A DNA stretch of 32,282 nucleotides. It comes from a virus. Under the pieces are notes generated by a model, which was not told the origin of the DNA, did not search any database, and saw only the letters and a program-made list of their open reading frames with translations. This document shows positions 30,186 to 32,282 of the stretch, one piece after another. The position numbers and the translations under genes were made by a program. The first letter of the stretch is position 1. Each line of letters starts with the position of its first letter. Where the stretch lies: the IMG/VR virus record IMGVR_UViG_3300048091_000072, positions 1-32,282 of that record. One strand, given 5' to 3'.

Positions 30186-30373
30186 GCCTTCACCATGTTG
30201 TGGGTCTGTGCGTGGGCGTGCCCGTGCAGTTCCGCGACGATCAGGCCTTGAGGTAGACCGGCAGCCTTGGCAGCGTCGATGGCCTTGGCGATCGCGCTAT
30301 CCATCTCGGTCAGCGCCTTGTTGATGTCCTGGCTCAGCGGTAGCGCGTGCCGCAGGCGAGTTACGTCGCCCAT
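30182..30373 (-). CDS. Small helical phage protein following the Acb2-like gene
   Basis: A 63-residue protein. It starts at MGDVTRLRHALPLSQDINKAL, with ATG 30373 overlapping the TGA of the Acb2-like gene, and ends with QGLIVAELHGHAHAQTHNMVKA. The last 20 residues hold four His residues (HGHAHAQTH), possibly metal-binding. A central helix has an Ala-rich repeat (SAIAKAIDAAKAAG). Tight coupling suggests a shared role or shared regulation with the Acb2-like protein, but the function is unknown. Confidence 0.65.
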   Translation of the reverse strand: MGDVTRLRHALPLSQDINKALTEMDSAIAKAIDAAKAAGLPQGLIVAELHGHAHAQTHNMVKA

Positions 30374-30603
30374 CAGTTGAAAGGGTCGGCGGGTTTGGCG
30401 ATCGAGCGAACGAACCACATGAAGCCCTGCTGGAGATTGGTCTTGGCCAACGCCAGCAGCCGAGGATCAACACCTTCAATCTGGCCGATCTGCTTGAACA
30501 GTTCGCCGGCGTCGGCTTCCAGAGCCTTGATCGAGTTCATGCCGTCGATTTCGGACTGGGTCAGATCGCGGTAGCCGGTGATCTTCTTGTGCTGGTTATC
30601 CAT
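30373..30603 (-). CDS. acb2: Acb2-family anti-CBASS protein (cyclic nucleotide sponge)
   Basis: A 76-residue protein matching the Acb2/Tad1 hairpin-type family (T4 Vs.4 and Pseudomonas phage Acb2). Recognisable features are NQHKKITGYRDLTQSEIDGMNSIK at the N-terminus, and LLALAKTNLQQGFMWFVRSIA followed by P-x-x-PF at the C-terminus. Tyr11 and Lys26, reported as important for cyclic dinucleotide binding by Acb2, fall at exactly these positions. Acb2 oligomers soak up the signals made by CBASS cyclases and so prevent effector activation. The gene is shorter than T4 Vs.4 in the loop between the helices. GAGGA lies eight bases before ATG; upstream is an array of TCGCGA palindromes. Confidence 0.88.
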   Translation of the reverse strand: MDNQHKKITGYRDLTQSEIDGMNSIKALEADAGELFKQIGQIEGVDPRLLALAKTNLQQGFMWFVRSIAKPADPFN

Positions 30604-30620
30604 GCTGCTTTCCTCGTCGC

Positions 30621-30662
30621 GTGTCGCGACACAATTTTCTGATTCGCGAAACGTGTCGCGAC
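30621..30662. promoter_or_regulatory. Array of TCGCGA palindromes upstream of the Acb2-like gene
   Basis: Three palindromes with a TCGCGA core lie in the gap upstream of the start at 30603: GTCGCGAC at 30623-30630, TTCGCGAA at 30643-30650, GTCGCGAC at 30655-30662. The first is extended to GTGTCGCGACAC (30621-30632). The outer two could also pair as RNA (10-bp stem). It may be an operator cluster or a leader structure. Confidence 0.55.
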
Positions 30663-31010
30663 TTACTTACCTCGCCTCTCTATACCGCCCGGCGCCTTGT
30701 CGCACCGCATGCAGTGCTCACAGTTCAGCGTCCGGCAGAGCCAGGCCTTCACCCGCTGCCACCAGATGACCATGAAGATGTGACGCATACCGGCCAAGGC
30801 CAGTGAGACGTGCAGCGTGATCCCGGCAGTGGTCGGCCCCATGATGAAGATGTTCTGGTTTCGGCTCATCACAACAAAACCGCTAATGGCGATCGCCGAA
30901 TAAATCAGCTTGCCGATGACGCCGTCCCGCACTCGACCGCTCAGAACACACCAGGTCGCCCATAAGGCAATCAAGCCGCAGGCGATGGAGTTGATCAGTT
31001 CAAGATTCAT
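30663..31010 (-). CDS. Small membrane protein, possible second holin or antiholin
   Basis: A 115-residue protein with three predicted membrane segments at about 6-24, 33-50 and 58-80 (IACGLIALWATWCVL, KLIYSAIAISGFVVM, TLHVSLALAGMRHIF). The cytoplasmic C-terminus has Trp, Arg and a cysteine cluster (CRTLNCEHCMRC). ATG 31010 overlaps the holin stop by four bases. The three-segment size fits a class I holin or accessory holin; it may alternatively be a membrane regulator. The Cys cluster is unusual for a holin and could bind metal. Confidence 0.65.
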   Translation of the reverse strand: MNLELINSIACGLIALWATWCVLSGRVRDGVIGKLIYSAIAISGFVVMSRNQNIFIMGPTTAGITLHVSLALAGMRHIFMVIWWQRVKAWLCRTLNCEHCMRCDKAPGGIERRGK

Positions 31011-31345
31011 GGTGGATTGCCTCCCCCGAACCGCTGGCGAATGAGCGCCCACAGATCAGCGGCTTTTATGGCTCGGTTGATGGCCGCGAGCAGCGATCCG
31101 CCGAAGGTTCCGAGCAGGAAGCCAATGCCCGCGACGATCTTCGGCTCGGTCACACCCAAGTAGGTGCTGACCATGCTCGTCAGGTACAGAGAGCAGGCAA
31201 TGCCGGTGACCAGAAAGATCATCCAAGCACGCCAGTCGGCCAGATCGTCTTTGTGCCACCAGCTTGCGACGACAGCGCCGACCAGTCCTGCGATCAGCAA
31301 TTCAAACCTGTCGATCTTGTCGAGCAGGCGCTGCAATAACTCCAT
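31007..31345 (-). CDS. Putative holin
   Basis: A 112-residue membrane protein. The amphipathic N-terminus MELLQRLLDKIDRFE leads into a first segment LLIAGLVGAVVASWW. Two more hydrophobic segments follow (MIFLVTGIACSLYLTSMV and IVAGIGFLLGTFGGSLLAAI), with a short basic tail. Size and topology fit class I phage holins that release the endolysin. ATG 31345 has GGAG eight bases upstream. It is unlinked to the endolysin (3358-3780) but lies next to another small membrane gene, as in many Pseudomonas siphoviruses. Confidence 0.7.
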   Translation of the reverse strand: MELLQRLLDKIDRFELLIAGLVGAVVASWWHKDDLADWRAWMIFLVTGIACSLYLTSMVSTYLGVTEPKIVAGIGFLLGTFGGSLLAAINRAIKAADLWALIRQRFGGGNPP

Positions 31346-31430
31346 GCGCTCGACTCCGTGGGTGCATGTGAATAGGTCGGCGTCCGCTGCACTCCCAGCT
31401 CGGGGCAATGGGTGTGGGGAGCCGAAAACG

Positions 31431-31457
31431 AAAAAGCCCCAGCGAGTGCTGAGGCTT
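31431..31457 (-). terminator. Terminator after the com-linked gene
   Basis: 10-bp stem (one G-T pair) AAGCCCCAGC / GCTGAGGCTT with a four-base loop, followed on the minus strand by five T. It separates the com unit from the holin gene. Confidence 0.75.
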
Positions 31458-31474
31458 GAAATTTGGTTAGGAAA

Positions 31475-31500
31475 GGGCCGCGTTAGCGGCCCCTCTTTTT
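31475..31500 (+). terminator. Plus-strand terminator-like hairpin
   Basis: 7-bp stem GGGCCGC / GCGGCCC with a GTTA loop followed on the plus strand by CTCTTTTT. It sits just after the stop of the minus-strand gene at 31499. It could block antisense transcription or, on the minus strand, act as a second 3' hairpin. Confidence 0.6.
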
Positions 31501-31819
31501 AAGGCAACAGGTCGTAGGTCACACAAGCGCGGCTCGGGCCGCTGTTCGAAGTGATCCAAAGGCCATAACCAGGCGGCAGTTGGATTGGATACGAAAGATT
31601 CTGAGAGCCACTACCCAAAGTCATCAAGACGGGCTTGCCAGAATAATCAGATCCATTCAACGGAGCCACGGTACCGGTGATGAGACCGGATAGAGCACTG
31701 CCGCTCACAGACGCGGTTCGAATTACGGCACCTGCGACGTTGTCAGCCGGCTTGATAATTGCGCTTACACCGTATGTGTCCGAAGTGAAGAATTTTGCAC
31801 CAACAGTTACTGCTTCCAT
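31499..31819 (-). CDS. Unknown beta-rich protein coupled to com
   Basis: A 106-residue protein beginning MEAVTVGAKFFTSDTYGVSAII and ending LPPGYGLWITSNSGPSRACVTYDLLP. It is almost entirely beta pattern with Gly/Ser-rich turns, no signal peptide and no catalytic motif, similar in character to small phage virion proteins. The ribosome site AAGGTG lies seven bases before ATG, only 12 bases after the com stop. In Mu this position belongs to mom; this protein is not a Mom homologue as far as can be seen. It may be a decoration protein or a translation target of Com. Confidence 0.65.
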   Translation of the reverse strand: MEAVTVGAKFFTSDTYGVSAIIKPADNVAGAVIRTASVSGSALSGLITGTVAPLNGSDYSGKPVLMTLGSGSQNLSYPIQLPPGYGLWITSNSGPSRACVTYDLLP

Positions 31820-31831
31820 TTTTTACACCTT

Positions 31832-32014
31832 TTAAGTCGAATGATTGTTCGCGGAGGATTCCGCTTTCATGTCGCTCAAAGGCGATCGCTCGAGGCTCGT
31901 GGCCTTCTCATGATTCAACGTCCCGCATCGGGAACATTTGATCTGGAGCTCGGTAAACTCACCCACGCGGGCGAGAAGTCTGTTGCATTTTCCACATCTG
32001 CATTCTTTCAACAT
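31832..32014 (-). CDS. com: Com-like zinc-ribbon translational regulator
   Basis: A 60-residue protein matching Mu Com: MLKECRCGKCNRLLARVGEF followed by LQIKCSRCGTLNHEKA, with two CxxC pairs (Cys6/Cys9 and Cys26/Cys29) forming a zinc ribbon. Mu Com binds the leader of mom mRNA, melts a stem-loop and permits translation of the DNA modification enzyme. The C-terminal 25 residues here are Ser/Asn-rich. ATG 32014 is preferred to an in-frame TTG at 32020. No mom is seen in the window; the gene directly downstream (31499-31819) is of another type. Confidence 0.85.
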   Translation of the reverse strand: MLKECRCGKCNRLLARVGEFTELQIKCSRCGTLNHEKATSLERSPLSDMKAESSANNHST

Positions 32015-32158
32015 CTGCAAGTCCGTTTGATTTTCTGCTAGGCTCCGCCCCGCTCGCGCGAGCAGTGAGGGCCTTGGCTGGCTTGCAGGCTCTATCTGCG
32101 ATCTGGCGTCTCTTTTGGGTGTTAGCGCACCCTCTGGAGTCGCCCTCTCTTTTTTCCG
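32015..32158. other. Com leader region up to the IS element
   Basis: G+C-rich non-coding sequence upstream of com. It includes a 12-bp perfect palindrome GCTCGCGCGAGC (32052-32063) and pyrimidine-rich tracts. No reliable promoter or gene is seen; the small minus-strand ORF running through it continues into the IS and is not a credible gene. Confidence 0.4.
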
Positions 32159-32188
32159 TGTCTAGTCCTGAAATAGGTTTACACCTAT

Positions 32189-32282
32189 TCACCCTAACGC
32201 CCGATGCACCGCATCGGGCGTTTTGTATTTTAAGGAAAGGTGCGGCCGCTCTTGGTTGTAGATCGTAATAGCCTCCCGCACC
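32189..32282 (-). CDS. IS3-family transposase, C-terminal fragment (cut by window edge)
   Basis: The last 30 codons of a transposase: VREAITIYNQERPHLSLKYK then TPDAVHRALG and a TGA stop. The YNxxRPHxSLxxxTP motif is the hallmark of the end of IS3-family OrfB (DDE/rve) transposases, the catalytic part of the OrfAB product. The remainder lies outside the window. Its 3' end contains a perfect 12-bp inverted repeat (32196-32222). Confidence 0.9.
   Translation of the reverse strand, partial: VREAITIYNQERPHLSLKYKTPDAVHRALG
32196..32222 (+). terminator. Hairpin inside the transposase 3' end
   Basis: 12-bp perfect stem AACGCCCGATGC / GCATCGGGCGTT with a three-base loop, followed on the plus strand by TTGTATTTT. 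It would terminate transcripts entering the IS on the plus strand. Confidence 0.6.

Larger units (their letters stand above)
32159..32282 (-). mobile_element. End of an IS3-family insertion sequence
   Basis: The transposase C-terminus (stop at 32189) is followed by a candidate terminal repeat beginning TGTCTAGTCCTGAAATAG at 32159. IS3-family ends normally begin TG. The element extends beyond the right edge, so neither the other end nor the target duplication can be examined. Confidence 0.75.

Noticed and set aside
31959-32192. Minus-strand 77-residue ORF upstream of com
   Set aside because: It begins inside the IS end and runs out of frame into com; likely chance in leader sequence.
1-32282. 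CRISPR arrays, retron or toxin-antitoxin loci
   Set aside because: No regularly spaced repeats, reverse transcriptase or recognised toxin pair was seen; the Phd-like N-terminus at 23620 has no toxin partner.

Overview
The window is most of the structural half of a lambda-like siphovirus prophage in a Pseudomonas-type genome. The evidence for the host is the high G+C, the GGG-anticodon tRNA-Pro used as attachment site, the YceK/YidQ-type lipoproteins and the general look of the proteins. The species cannot be fixed from the sequence alone.

Left edge (1-1143): probable host DNA with two tandem small lipoprotein genes, a minor ORF and the terminator of the interrupted tRNA gene. A 3' remnant of tRNA-Pro(GGG) at about 1144-1194 marks one prophage end. 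It is followed on the phage side by two pairs of short direct repeats that could be integrase arm sites.

Phage body (1386-32014), mostly on the minus strand, so gene order runs right to left. Far right: an IS3-family element end, a Mu Com-like zinc-ribbon gene coupled to an unknown small gene, a holin-like gene with a second membrane protein, then an overlapping cassette of small genes headed by an Acb2-type anti-CBASS protein. Next come a phage metallopeptidase, terminase small and large subunits, portal, head morphogenesis protein, scaffold, major capsid protein, head-tail connector genes, tail terminator and tail tube. The tail chaperone pair follows, with a clear -1 frameshift site (GGGAAAC). 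Then tape measure, the lambda M-L-K-I-J tail-tip series, two small tail proteins, tail fibre and fibre assembly protein. A SleB-type endolysin and an acyltransferase close the module before the attachment site.

Several genes look like cargo (morons). These are two A+T-rich acyltransferases likely to alter O-antigen, a plus-strand gene with its own promoter and palindromic operator between head genes (23620), a plus-strand lipoprotein (29266), and a secreted protein and a lipoprotein placed between tail genes K and I. The standout points are the Acb2 homologue with Tyr11/Lys26 and a TCGCGA palindrome array just upstream, Com without Mom, and a repeated hairpin/U-tract/Shine-Dalgarno module directly before three late genes. 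Integrase, repressor and replication genes are not in the window and would lie to the right, beyond the IS.
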